In this document: piece by piece, positions 1 through 7,524 of the stretch
Numbering within the stretch: position 1 is the stretch's first letter
How the letters are laid out: each line of letters starts with the position of its first letter
Assembly: GCF_025463795.1 (NCBI RefSeq)
Contig: NZ_JAODBE010000139.1
Coordinates: 1 to 34,242 of the forward strand
DNA: 34,242 nt
Reading direction: 5' to 3'
Source: Amnibacterium sp.
GTDB lineage: Bacteria; Actinomycetota; Actinomycetes; Actinomycetales; Microbacteriaceae
Notes under the pieces: generated by a model
What the model saw: the letters and a program-made list of their open reading frames with translations, nothing else
Databases searched by the model: none
What the model was told of the DNA's origin: nothing
Position numbers and translations under genes: made by a program

Positions 1-55
1 TGGCGCGATCGTCCTCCGCTGCGGCCCAGTCGTCCGAGAACGCGGTGTCGAGGTG

Positions 56-1183
56 CTACGGCGACGCATGGAGCGCGTCGGCGAGCTCCTGCAGCAGCTC
101 GCGCTGCTGCAGGTAGACGGGGCGTCGGGTGTCGTTCGCCATCACGAACGCGGCGACGATCCCCTTCAGCGCTGCGATCTCGGCCTCGATCCCCCGCGGG
201 ATCACGACGTCGGCGCGGAACCGCACGAGATCGCCGGCCGGGTACGCCCGCCGGGTCGCGGTCGTCGCTGCGCCGGAGAACCGGCCGATCAGCTGACTGG
301 TCAGGTTCTTCAGCGCCGCGTGCGCCCGCCGCGAGCCGGTCCACTCGACGATCCAGGAGTCCAGCGCGCGCAGGCGGTGCAGCGCCTCCACGAGCTCGTC
401 CCGGTCGAACTCCCCGCCGACCCAGGCCCACATCGCGGTGACGACGTCGCCCTGGGAGGCGTTCGCCCGCAGCGCCGCGAGGTCGACCGAGCCGCCGACC
501 ACCGCGTCCTCGAAGTCGTGCACGGAGTAGGCGATGTCGTCGGACAGGTCCATCACCTGCGCCTCGATGCACGGGCGCCGCAGCGGCGCTCCGTTCCGCA
601 GCCACGCGAACGCCGCCCGGTCCTCCGGGTAGTAGCCGAACTTGGCGCGACCGCTCGGGTCCCCGACCGGCGCCTCGAGGCCCCAGGGGTACTTGACCGA
701 CGCGTCGAGGCTCGCCCGGGTGAGGTTGAGGCCGTAGGGCGCGTCGTCGGGGCCGAAGACCTTCGGCTCGAGGCGGGTGAGCAGCCGCAACGACTGGGCG
801 TTGCCCTCGAAGCCGCCGATGTCCGACGCCCACTCGGCGAGCGCCCGCTCCCCGTTGTGGCCGAAGGGCGGATGCCCGAGGTCGTGCGCCAGGCACGCGG
901 TGTCGACGACGTCGGGCGCGAGTCCCAGGCTGCCGGCGAGCTCGCGGCCGACCTGCGCCACTTCCAGCGAGTGGGTGAGGCGGTTGCGGGCGAAGTCGAG
1001 GCCGATCGTCGGGGACAGCACCTGGGTCTTCGCGGCGAGCCGCCGGAGCGCGCTGGAGTGCAGGAGTCGTGCCCGGTCGCGGGCGAAGTCGCTGCGCCGC
1101 GACGAGTGCTCCTCCGGCAGCCAGCGGTCACGGTCCGACGTCGAGTAGGACTGGTCGGCCGCGTGCTCGGGATCAACCACCAC
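56..1183 (-). CDS. dgt: dGTPase (HD-domain deoxyguanosinetriphosphate triphosphohydrolase), C-terminus cut by a TAG
   Basis: Hydrolyses dGTP (or dNTPs) to the deoxynucleoside and triphosphate, so it acts in nucleotide-pool control in the cytosol. The frame gives 375 residues. HD metal ligands are visible: H71 in THSLEV, H100-D101 in AHDLGHPPFGHNGE, and D215 in MDLSDD. The start is a GTG at 1183 (or 1180) that overlaps the 3' end of dusB, so the two are probably co-transcribed. The odd feature is the TAG at 58-56. The same frame continues open from 55 to the window edge and reads HLDTAFSDDWAAAEDDRA, which resembles the usual Dgt tail (LDP.FA..W.AAADDAAR). The gene therefore looks nonsense-interrupted about 40-50 residues before its normal end. 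It may be a truncated but active enzyme, a decaying gene, or a base error. Family assignment is confident; the functional state is not. Confidence 0.9.
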   Translation of the reverse strand: MVVDPEHAADQSYSTSDRDRWLPEEHSSRRSDFARDRARLLHSSALRRLAAKTQVLSPTIGLDFARNRLTHSLEVAQVGRELAGSLGLAPDVVDTACLAHDLGHPPFGHNGERALAEWASDIGGFEGNAQSLRLLTRLEPKVFGPDDAPYGLNLTRASLDASVKYPWGLEAPVGDPSGRAKFGYYPEDRAAFAWLRNGAPLRRPCIEAQVMDLSDDIAYSVHDFEDAVVGGSVDLAALRANASQGDVVTAMWAWVGGEFDRDELVEALHRLRALDSWIVEWTGSRRAHAALKNLTSQLIGRFSGAATTATRRAYPAGDLVRFRADVVIPRGIEAEIAALKGIVAAFVMANDTRRPVYLQQRELLQELADALHASP

Positions 1184-2435
1184 TGGTGTCCAGCTCTGCT
1201 CCCGCGAGCGACGAGCGGCCGTCGGCGTCGAGCGTGCGCGAGTCGAGCCAGCGCTCGGGCAGGGCCGGCGACTTGGGGCTGCCGGCCCGTCCGCGCTGAC
1301 CCTCGGCCGCCTCGCCGGGATAGGGCTGATCGGTGTCGAGCGTCCCGAGCAGGTCGTCGAGCTGCTGCAGCGACTCGACCTGCGCGAGCTTCGCGCGGGT
1401 GGTGCCGCCGACGCCGTAGCCCTTGAAGTACCAGGCGACGTGCTTGCGGATGTCGCGGCAGCCGCGGTGCTCTCCCCCTGGGCCCACGCCCGCCTGGGCC
1501 CAGGGCCCCTTCCGGGCCGGGGAGTCCGGCGCATCGCGAAGCGGCGTGGCCGCCGTGCTGGTGGGGACGGGGTCGTCGCTGAAGAACTCGACGAGCAGCT
1601 CGGCATGGCGCCGGAACGCGGTCGCGACCTCGCCGAGCGTCGGGCGGTGGGGCCGGTCGTCGCCGGCGCCGAACGCGGCGGCCAGGTCGCCGAACAGCCA
1701 GGGGCGCCCGAGGCAGCCGCGGCCGACGACGACGCCGTCGCATCCGGTCTCGGCCATCATCCGCACGGCGTCGTCGGCCGACCAGATGTCGCCGTTGCCG
1801 AGCACCGGCACGCCGGTCACCGTCTCCTTGAGCTTCGTGATGGCCGACCAGTCGGCGGTGCCGGAGTAGAACTCGGCGGCCGTGCGCGCGTGGAGCGCCA
1901 TCGACGCCACCCCGGCGCCCTCGGCGATGCGCCCGGCCTCGAGGTAGGTGAGGTGGTCGGCGTCGATGCCCTTGCGCATCTTGACGGTGAGCGGCAAGGG
2001 GCCGGCGGCCCGCACCGCACGCTCGACGATCTCCCGGAAGAGGTCGAGCTTCCACGGCAGCGCGGCTCCCCCGCCCTTCCGGGTGACCTTCGGCACCGGG
2101 CACCCGAAGTTGAGGTCGATGTGGTCCGCTCGGTCCTCGTCTCGCAGCATGCGCACGGCCTGCTCCACCGTGTCGGGGTCGACGCCGTACAGCTGCACGG
2201 AGCGGGGCGTCTCGCTCTCGTGGTGGGTGATGAGGCGCATCGACTCGCGAGTGCGCTCGACGAGGGCGCGACTCGTGATCATCTCGCTGACGTAGAGGCC
2301 GGCGCCGTACTCGCGGCAGAGCCGCCGGAAGGCGGTGTTCGTGATGCCTGCCATCGGGGCGAGCACCACGGGCGCGGCGAGACGCAGCGGCCCGATGGCC
2401 AGCGGGCGCCCTGGAGCGAGGGTGGTGGTCGACAT
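1173..2435 (-). CDS. dusB: tRNA-dihydrouridine synthase
   Basis: FMN-dependent reduction of uridine to dihydrouridine in tRNA. The protein has 420 residues. FMN-barrel motifs are visible: APMAGITNTAFR (about 26-37), DLNFGCPVPKVTRKGGGA with catalytic C112, VKMRKG (151-156), LHART (181-185), GNGDIWS (213-219), and the late RDIRKHVAWYFKGY (327-340). The ATG at 2435 was chosen because the conserved barrel begins soon after it. GAGAAT lies 6 bases upstream and no clear Shine-Dalgarno is present. A low-complexity insertion of about 35 residues (about 288-323, rich in P, G, A and D) separates EFFSDD from the conserved GCRDIRKH segment. These are adjacent in relatives as I remember them. The insert sits over a GC-rich stretch with two CCTGGGCCCA copies. 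The 3' end overlaps dgt. Confidence 0.93.
   Translation of the reverse strand: MSTTTLAPGRPLAIGPLRLAAPVVLAPMAGITNTAFRRLCREYGAGLYVSEMITSRALVERTRESMRLITHHESETPRSVQLYGVDPDTVEQAVRMLRDEDRADHIDLNFGCPVPKVTRKGGGAALPWKLDLFREIVERAVRAAGPLPLTVKMRKGIDADHLTYLEAGRIAEGAGVASMALHARTAAEFYSGTADWSAITKLKETVTGVPVLGNGDIWSADDAVRMMAETGCDGVVVGRGCLGRPWLFGDLAAAFGAGDDRPHRPTLGEVATAFRRHAELLVEFFSDDPVPTSTAATPLRDAPDSPARKGPWAQAGVGPGGEHRGCRDIRKHVAWYFKGYGVGGTTRAKLAQVESLQQLDDLLGTLDTDQPYPGEAAEGQRGRAGSPKSPALPERWLDSRTLDADGRSSLAGAELDTSGG
1467..1574. repeat. Low-complexity GC-rich insertion inside dusB with CCTGGGCCCA repeats
   Basis: This stretch encodes the extra Pro/Gly/Ala-rich residues between EFFSDD and GCRDIRKH in DusB. It holds two direct copies of CCTGGGCCCA near 1478-1502; the second is part of the palindrome CCTGGGCCCAGG. 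The reading frame is kept. The boundaries are approximate because they come from remembered family sequence, not an alignment. Confidence 0.45.
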
Positions 2436-2452
2436 CCCACCATTCTCCCCGA

Positions 2453-2471
2453 CCGCGGCGACACGCCGCGG
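2453..2471. terminator. GC-rich hairpin between the small frnE-linked ORF and dusB
   Basis: A perfect 8-bp stem, CCGCGGCG / CGCCGCGG, with the 3-base loop ACA. It lies 21 bases after the stop of the small ORF and 18 bases before the dusB start, both on the minus strand. No T-tract follows, so it may be a weak terminator or an RNA-stability hairpin. Confidence 0.35.
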
Positions 2472-2491
2472 CGTCGGCGGAGGCGCCCCGC

Positions 2492-2623
2492 TCAGCGCTC
2501 GGTCGGCCGGGCTGGGGAGGAGCCGACGGCGGGTTCGGAGGCGGCGTCCGGCACGATGCACGCATCACCGTCGCACCCCGGCGCACCGGCGCCGAGCAGC
2601 GTCAGCGGGGCGGATGCGCTCAT
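2492..2623 (-). CDS. Small 43-residue cysteine-containing protein coupled to the DsbA-like gene
   Basis: I do not recognise a named family. The ORF starts with ATG at 2623-2621, and this overlaps the TGA of the upstream oxidoreductase as ATGA, the same coupling motif used by other genes in this window. It has 43 residues, begins MSASAPLTLLGAG, and carries CDGDAC (two cysteines four residues apart) followed by an Ala/Ser/Pro-rich tail. No signal peptide or membrane segment is apparent. The cysteine pair and its position directly after a CPWC thiol oxidoreductase suggest a redox substrate, partner or metal-binding peptide, but that is inference. The chance that it is spurious is real because small ORFs are common at this GC content. 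Confidence 0.5.
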   Translation of the reverse strand: MSASAPLTLLGAGAPGCDGDACIVPDAASEPAVGSSPARPTER

Positions 2624-3273
2624 CGCACGGACTCCCGCTCGGCGGCGACCTGCGTCAGCGCACCGGCGAACACGTCGGGGTCCTGCGCCCCCGAGACGCC
2701 GTACCGGCCGTCGATCACGAAGAACGGGACGCCCCGGATCCCGTATGCGACCGCCTGCGCCTGGTCCGCGTGCACGGCTCCGAGGAACTCGTGGGTCTCG
2801 AGGGCCGTACGCACCGCAACCGTGTCCAGTCCGGCCTCCCCGGCGATCGAGACCAGCTCGTCGACCCGGCCGACGTGCCGGCCCTGCTCGAAGTAGCCCC
2901 GGAACAGGGCTTCCGCCGTCTCCAGCTGCCGACCCTGCGCCTTCGCGGCGTGCAGCAGCTCGTGAGCGAGCACCGTGTTCGTGTGGACGACCCGGTCGAA
3001 GTCGTAATGCAGGTCGACCGCGGCCGCGATCTCCGTGACCTGCTGCAGCATGGCGGCGACCTGGCCGGCAGGCAGGCCCTTCCGCTCGGCGAGGTACTCC
3101 GTCGTGCTGCCCTCGAAGTCGACCGGGGTGTCCGGCGAGAGCTCGAAGGAGTGGTACTCGACCTCGACCGGCACCCCGGACCGGCGGGCGCCCTCCTCGA
3201 ACTTCCGCTTGCCGATGAAGCACCAGGGGCAGGCCACGTCGGACCAGATGTCGATCTTCACGGGTTCCGTCAC
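2620..3273 (-). CDS. DsbA-family (FrnE-like) thiol oxidoreductase
   Basis: Cytoplasmic DsbA/FrnE-type disulfide oxidoreductase with a thioredoxin fold and inserted helical domain. The 217 residues begin with VKIDIWSDVACPWCFIGK, which places the active-site CPWC at 15-18. The conserved cis-proline region GIRGVPFFVID lies near 180-190, followed by YGVSGAQ, typical of FrnE. There is no signal peptide, so the protein is probably cytosolic. The ATG at 3273 gives the normal family N-terminus. The stop overlaps the start of the 43-residue ORF by ATGA. ybaK is divergent about 50 bases away. The substrate is unknown. Confidence 0.9.
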   Translation of the reverse strand: MTEPVKIDIWSDVACPWCFIGKRKFEEGARRSGVPVEVEYHSFELSPDTPVDFEGSTTEYLAERKGLPAGQVAAMLQQVTEIAAAVDLHYDFDRVVHTNTVLAHELLHAAKAQGRQLETAEALFRGYFEQGRHVGRVDELVSIAGEAGLDTVAVRTALETHEFLGAVHADQAQAVAYGIRGVPFFVIDGRYGVSGAQDPDVFAGALTQVAAERESVR

Positions 3274-3310
3274 CTCCGATCCGACCGTCGGCGGCCTCCA
3301 GCTATTCCCG

Positions 3311-3316
3311 TAGCGT
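3311..3316 (+). promoter_or_regulatory. -10 box TAGCGT for leaderless ybaK
   Basis: TAGCGT is followed by seven bases and then GTG at 3324. No Shine-Dalgarno is visible. The spacing would put the transcript start at the GTG itself. The same layout recurs at the HIT, Nudix and leuA-leader starts. Confidence 0.5.
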
Positions 3317-3323
3317 GGGTCGG

Positions 3324-3779
3324 GTGAGCCTGGAGCGGGTGCAGGAGGACGCGGACGAGCGTGGCATCGGGATCGAGTTCGTCGCCCGTCCGGCGGCGGG
3401 CTCCCTCGAGGAGGCCGCCGCGCTGGTCGGCGTCGCCCCGGCCGACATCGTGAAGTCGCTCGTCGTGAAGCGCAGCGACGGCACCTTCCTCTTCGCGCTG
3501 ATCCCGGGCGACCGGCAGATCGCGTGGCCGAAGCTGCGGGCGGTCGTCGGCGTGAACAAGCTGCAGCTGCCGAGCGCGGATGCGGCGCTCGCGGCGACCG
3601 GGTACGAGCGCGGCACCATCACCCCGCTCGGCAGCACGACCGCATGGCCGGTGTTCGCCGACGAGCGGATCGCCGGCCGCGTCGCGATGGGCGCCGGCGC
3701 GCACGGCTACTCCGCGTTCGTCGATGCGGCGGAGCTGCTGCACGGCCTCGACGCGACGATCGTCGACATCAGCGACTGA
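3324..3779 (+). CDS. ybaK: YbaK/EbsC-family aminoacyl-tRNA deacylase (Cys-tRNA(Pro) deacylase type)
   Basis: Trans-editing enzyme that hydrolyses mischarged tRNA, typically Cys-tRNA(Pro). The protein has 151 residues, the normal length. Family features are visible: an early VKSLVVK with the conserved lysine, LIPGDRQIAWPKL, the GYERGTITPLG loop, and VAMGAGAHGYSAFVDAAEL near the C-terminus. I chose the GTG at 3324 because a TAGCGT box sits seven bases upstream; a GTG at 3315 is possible. The gene is divergent from frnE. It overlaps tetR tail to tail by 11 bases, so the two 3' ends share sequence. Regulation is not evident beyond the leaderless promoter. Confidence 0.88.
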   Translation: MSLERVQEDADERGIGIEFVARPAAGSLEEAAALVGVAPADIVKSLVVKRSDGTFLFALIPGDRQIAWPKLRAVVGVNKLQLPSADAALAATGYERGTITPLGSTTAWPVFADERIAGRVAMGAGAHGYSAFVDAAELLHGLDATIVDISD

Positions 3780-4437
3780 GCGCTCCCCCCGGCGCAGCCC
3801 TCAGGCCGTCCCGCACCATCCGCAGCACCTGCTCGGTGAGGGCCGCGCGCTGCGGCTCCCCGAGGTCGCGCAGCGGGCCGTCGAGCAGCAGGCAGGCGAG
3901 GCCGTGGACGGCGGACCACGCGGCGACCTCCGCGCCCGCCCGCCGCTCCGTGGGGATCACCCCCGCCGCAGCGCAGTGGTCGAGCGCGGCGGTCAGCCGG
4001 CCGAGCGGCCCGATGGCGCGCCCGGCTCCCGGCTCACCGTCGAAGGACCGATGGAGGTCGCGGTGCACCGTGAACGCCGCGCGGAAGAGGCCCGGCTGCC
4101 GCAGCGCGAAGCGCACGTAGGCGCGGCCGACCGCGTCGAGCTCCTCCTCCGCACGGGCCCGGTCGTCGACCCTGCTCACGCGCGTGGCCCGCTCGATCTC
4201 GTCGTCCATCTCCGTGGCCACGATCCCGAGCGCGGCGACGCTCACCGCGGAGAGCAGGGCGTCCCGGTCCTCGAAGTGCCGGTAGGCCGCGTTGGCGGCG
4301 ACGCCCGCTCGGCGGGTGACCTCCCGAAGAGTCACCGCATCGGGTCCGCCGTCGCGTGCCAGCTCGACGCCCTCGGCGACCAGCGCCTCCCTGAGATGAC
4401 CGTGCCGGTAGGTGGCCCGGACACGCTCGCTCGACAC
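3769..4437 (-). CDS. TetR-family transcriptional regulator
   Basis: Probable repressor of the divergent MFS exporter. The N-terminal helix-turn-helix is clear: YRHGHLREALVAEG opens the domain, and VTLREVTRRAGVAANAAYRHFEDRDALLSAV is the recognition region. The C-terminal ligand domain ends with LRMVRDGLRAAPGG. I set the start at the GTG at 4437 (222 residues). CATCAT lies six bases before it, and this leaves the TTGACA of the MFS promoter outside the gene. An ATG at 4464 would add nine residues. A 17-base imperfect palindrome covers the MFS promoter, as expected for a local repressor. The ligand is unknown. The stop overlaps the end of ybaK on the other strand. Confidence 0.88.
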   Translation of the reverse strand: MSSERVRATYRHGHLREALVAEGVELARDGGPDAVTLREVTRRAGVAANAAYRHFEDRDALLSAVSVAALGIVATEMDDEIERATRVSRVDDRARAEEELDAVGRAYVRFALRQPGLFRAAFTVHRDLHRSFDGEPGAGRAIGPLGRLTAALDHCAAAGVIPTERRAGAEVAAWSAVHGLACLLLDGPLRDLGEPQRAALTEQVLRMVRDGLRAAPGGALSR

Positions 4438-4438
4438 G

Positions 4439-4467
4439 TTGACATGATGGCCCGGCGCCGACATTGT
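4439..4467 (+). promoter_or_regulatory. Sigma-70-type promoter of the MFS gene
   Basis: A perfect -35 TTGACA (4439-4444) is followed by a 17-base spacer and the -10-like CATTGT (4462-4467). This predicts a start near 4474, about 30 bases before the MFS ATG. It is the only textbook -35/-10 pair I found in the window. Confidence 0.6.
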
Positions 4468-4481
4468 GTACAGCGTCCACA
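4465..4481. promoter_or_regulatory. Candidate TetR operator (imperfect palindrome)
   Basis: TGTGTACAGCGTCCACA forms TGTG/CACA outer arms with six of eight symmetric pairs. It covers the -10 end and predicted start of the MFS promoter, between the divergent tetR and MFS genes. Binding there would block transcription. The operator role is inferred from position and symmetry. Confidence 0.5.
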
Positions 4482-4504
4482 TTCGAGGGACGAAGGGCGG
4501 CAGC

Positions 4505-6199
4505 ATGGCGACGACGATCGAGGCGACCCTGGGGCCGGCACCGCTGGTCGGCCGACGGCGGACGGCGGCGTTCGCCGTGGTCGCGCTGGCCTTCGTGATG
4601 GACCTGCTCGACGGGACGATCGTCAACATCGCGATCCCCTCGATCCGGGCCGACCTCGGCGCGAGCTACGCCGACGTCCAGTGGCTGAGCGCCGGCTACG
4701 CGCTCGCCTTCGCCGTGCTGCTGATCACTGGCGGCCGGCTCGGCGACATCGCCGGCTACAAGCGGCTGTTCCTGATCGGCGTCGCGGGATTCACCGTCGC
4801 CTCGCTGCTCAGCGGCCTCGCCTGGGCGATCCCGGTGCTCGTCGTCGCGCGACTGCTGCAGGGCATGACGGCCGCGCTGATGGCACCGCAGGTGATCTCG
4901 CTCATGCAGGTGATGTACCCGCCCGAGGAGCGCGCCGGCGTGGGCGGGATCTTCGGCGCCCTCGGCGGCCTCGCGGCCACGCTCGGGCCGATCCTCGGCG
5001 GCCTGCTCATCCAGTGGAACATCGCCGGGCTGGACTGGCGCCCGATCTTCCTGATCAACGTGCCGGTCGGGATCTTCGCCTTCGTCGCCGGCGTGCGGAT
5101 GCTTCCGAACGCGCGGTCGCCGCATCCGCTCCGCCTCGACCTCGTGGGCACCGTGCTGATCGTGCTCGCGCTGGGCCTGCTCGTGTTCCCGCTGATCCAG
5201 GGCAGGGAGCTGGACTGGCCGGCGTGGGTCTTCGTGATGATGGCGACGAGCGTGCCGGTGTTCGCCCTGTTCTGGTGGCTGCAGCTGCAGGAGTCGCGGC
5301 GAGGCGGCTCGCCGCTCGTGCTGCCGGAGCTCTTCCGGACCCGCACCTTCCTCCTTGGGCTGGTCATCAACTCCACGTTCCAGATGGCGCTGCTCGGCTT
5401 CCTCTTCACCCTCACGCTGCTGCTGCAGATCGGCCTCGGCTACAGCGTGCTCGCGGCTGCTGTCACCGGTATCCCGACGGCGATCGGGATCTCCATCAGC
5501 ATCGCCGCACTCGCCCCGAAGCTCGTGCCGGTGATCGGCCGGTACACGCTCACCGTCGGCGTCGTGACCATGGCCGTCGGTATCGGGCTGGTGCTGTGGC
5601 CGCTCCGGGCCTTCGGGCTGGGCACGAACGGCTGGGTGCTCGCGCCGGGCCTGCTGCTCGTCGGCCTCGGCATGGGGCTCGTGATGGGCCTGATGTTCGT
5701 CGTCACGCTGAAGGACGTCGACGCCACGCACGCCGGCTCCGCCAGCGGAACCCTGAGCGCCGCGAACCAGCTCGGTGGTGCGGTGGGCATCACGCTCGTC
5801 GGACTCGTGCTCTTCGGCACTCTGTCGGCCGGAGCCGGACCCGCCTTCGACCAGCACTCGGCGCCTGTCCGCTCCGCGGTCGTCGCGGCAGGTGCGCCCG
5901 AGGCCCGAGCGGATGCGGCGGTTCAGGCCGTGCGTTCCTGCTATGTGGCCCGGGTCTCCGCCAAGGACCCGTCGGCGCAGCCGGCGGAGTGCGCAGCGGT
6001 GCAGGCGGCGTCCGGCCCCGGCTCCGGGGCGATCGGCAGCACCGTCGCGACCGCGTCGAAGCGCGCGACCGCGGACGACTTCGAGCAGGCGTACGCGTGG
6101 ACGATGGCGCTGAGCGGCGTCCTCCTCGCGATCTGCCTCGTGCTCGGCCTGCTGCTCCCCCGGCGGATCGAGTTCGCACCGGCCGCCGTATCGGCATGA
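4505..6199 (+). CDS. MFS drug-efflux transporter, DHA2/EmrB-QacA type (14 TM)
   Basis: Proton-driven multidrug exporter in the cytoplasmic membrane, 564 residues, the usual length for 14-helix DHA2 members. MFS motif D1 is visible as LDGTIVNIAIPSI in the first helix, motif A as GGRLGDIAGYKR after helix 2, and the antiporter-type motif C region as GALGGLAATLGPILGG. The ATG at 4505 is preceded by AAGGG at a suitable distance. A GTG at 4466 would lie inside the operator and is unlikely. A long soluble loop with two cysteines precedes the last helix. The gene is divergent from tetR and probably controlled by it. The substrate cannot be told from sequence. Confidence 0.93.
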   Translation: MATTIEATLGPAPLVGRRRTAAFAVVALAFVMDLLDGTIVNIAIPSIRADLGASYADVQWLSAGYALAFAVLLITGGRLGDIAGYKRLFLIGVAGFTVASLLSGLAWAIPVLVVARLLQGMTAALMAPQVISLMQVMYPPEERAGVGGIFGALGGLAATLGPILGGLLIQWNIAGLDWRPIFLINVPVGIFAFVAGVRMLPNARSPHPLRLDLVGTVLIVLALGLLVFPLIQGRELDWPAWVFVMMATSVPVFALFWWLQLQESRRGGSPLVLPELFRTRTFLLGLVINSTFQMALLGFLFTLTLLLQIGLGYSVLAAAVTGIPTAIGISISIAALAPKLVPVIGRYTLTVGVVTMAVGIGLVLWPLRAFGLGTNGWVLAPGLLLVGLGMGLVMGLMFVVTLKDVDATHAGSASGTLSAANQLGGAVGITLVGLVLFGTLSAGAGPAFDQHSAPVRSAVVAAGAPEARADAAVQAVRSCYVARVSAKDPSAQPAECAAVQAASGPGSGAIGSTVATASKRATADDFEQAYAWTMALSGVLLAICLVLGLLLPRRIEFAPAAVSA

Positions 6200-6387
6200 C
6201 TGCCCCTCGGGGTCGTCCGCTCGCACACAGGGCGTCGGACGGGGAGATCGGATGGCGGTCCCGGGAGCAGCTCGGCGAACACGGACTCGCCCCGTCGCCA
6301 CGGTGACCGGGACGCCACGGACCTACTCGCCAAGAAGCTGCTGATCAGCCGGGCCTTCCGGCCTCGTCCGGCTAAGACGCCGCGCTC
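6200..6387. other. Intergenic stretch between convergent MFS and reductase genes
   Basis: No gene is supported here. A weak hairpin with arms AGCCGG (6347-6352) and CCGGCT (6368-6373) lies between the converging genes and could end transcripts, but it lacks a T-tract. Nothing else stands out. Confidence 0.4.
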
Positions 6388-7524
6388 CTACCCGCGACCG
6401 CCGAGCACCCGGGCGGCGATCGCGACGCTGCGATGGGAGAGCACCCGAGGCAGGTCGAGCGAGCCGCGGCAGATCCGGACGAAGCCGGTCGCGCCCGGTC
6501 CGACGCTCGACAGCGCCAGGTGGATCAGCAGCGGCCACCGCTCGAACACGCGCAGCATCGTCGCGCCCGCGCGCTGCTCGGGTTCGAGCTCCCGGGCGAC
6601 TGCGTCCTCGTACGAGGCCAGAGCGGCCACCCCGTCCCTCCGGCCGCGGAGCACCGCGTCTCCGGCCAGCGCACCCGAACGCAGCGCGTACGAGATCCCC
6701 TCGCGACTCCACGGCTCGAGCAGGCCGGCGGCGTCCCCGACCACGAGCACGCGGTCCCGGCGCACCGGTGACCCCGGCTCCCGCCAGCGCGTGAGATGCC
6801 CGGAGCTCCGCAGCACCCGCCGGTGCTCCATGCCGAGCCCTGCGAGGAAGCGGTCGAGGTAGGCGCGGGTCTGCTCGCCGCGGCCCTTCCGCTCGATCAC
6901 ACCCACGGTCAGGTGCCCGTCCTTCGGGAAGACCCAGCCGTAGGTCCCGGCGTCGCGACCCCAGTCGAGATGGATGCGGTGGGCCCACTCGTCGCCCGCG
7001 TCCTCGAGTTCGACCTCCAGGCCCAGGTCGGCCCTCGCGGTCCGCACCCCGACGTCGCGTGCCGTGATACCCGACGCGCCGTCCGCGCCCACCACGACCG
7101 AGGCGCGCAGCTCCCCCGCGTCCGTCCGGGCGACAACCGCATCCGCATGCTGCTCGAGAGCCCGCACGCGCACGTGGTCGCGGAACTCGGCGCCCGCAGC
7201 CACCGCCGCATCCACAAGGGCCTGATCGAACCGCTCACGATCCACCATCGCGAGGAACGGCCGGGACGACCGCACCCCTCGAGCCGGACCGCCCCGGAAG
7301 CCGAACGTCACGTGGTCCACGCGCCGCTCGACCACCGCGAGCGCCTCCGGCGGCAGCACGCGGAGCGAGGTGCCGACGAGCCCGCCGCCGCACGTCTTGT
7401 ACCGGGGGAAGTGTGCCGCGTCGACGAGGAGCACACGAGCACCACCGGCGGCGGCGACCCGAGCGGCCGTCGCGCCCGCCGGGCCGGCCCCGATGACGAG
7501 CAGGTCCCAGGCCGGATCGCTCAC
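6388..7524 (-). CDS. FAD-dependent oxidoreductase, geranylgeranyl-reductase family
   Basis: Flavoprotein of the geranylgeranyl reductase/squalene-epoxidase-like group, 378 residues. It opens with the dinucleotide-binding motif VIGAGPAGATAARVA (GAGPAG at 12-17). PRYKTCGGGL at 39-48 is the family signature, and VLVVGDAAGLLEPWSREGISYALRSG is the second FAD contact and is well conserved. It may reduce prenyl chains, for example in menaquinone or polar lipids, but other substrates are possible. The GTG at 7524 overlaps the TGA of the DUF2071 gene as GTGA, so translation is probably coupled and the three-gene glyS operon includes it. Upstream in-frame codons encode shadow sequence and were excluded. 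Confidence 0.88.
   Translation of the reverse strand: MSDPAWDLLVIGAGPAGATAARVAAAGGARVLLVDAAHFPRYKTCGGGLVGTSLRVLPPEALAVVERRVDHVTFGFRGGPARGVRSSRPFLAMVDRERFDQALVDAAVAAGAEFRDHVRVRALEQHADAVVARTDAGELRASVVVGADGASGITARDVGVRTARADLGLEVELEDAGDEWAHRIHLDWGRDAGTYGWVFPKDGHLTVGVIERKGRGEQTRAYLDRFLAGLGMEHRRVLRSSGHLTRWREPGSPVRRDRVLVVGDAAGLLEPWSREGISYALRSGALAGDAVLRGRRDGVAALASYEDAVARELEPEQRAGATMLRVFERWPLLIHLALSSVGPGATGFVRICRGSLDLPRVLSHRSVAIAARVLGGRG

Noticed and set aside
1184-1606. Extended dgt N-terminus from an ATG at 1606
   Set aside because: The added residues are Ser/Arg/Pro-rich and lie inside dusB; the GTG at 1183/1180 gives the normal start.
3580-6306. Long plus-strand ORF of 908 codons over tetR and the MFS gene
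   Set aside because: Its translation is Arg/Pro/Ala-rich without domains and runs in a wrong frame through two clear genes; typical of high-GC DNA.
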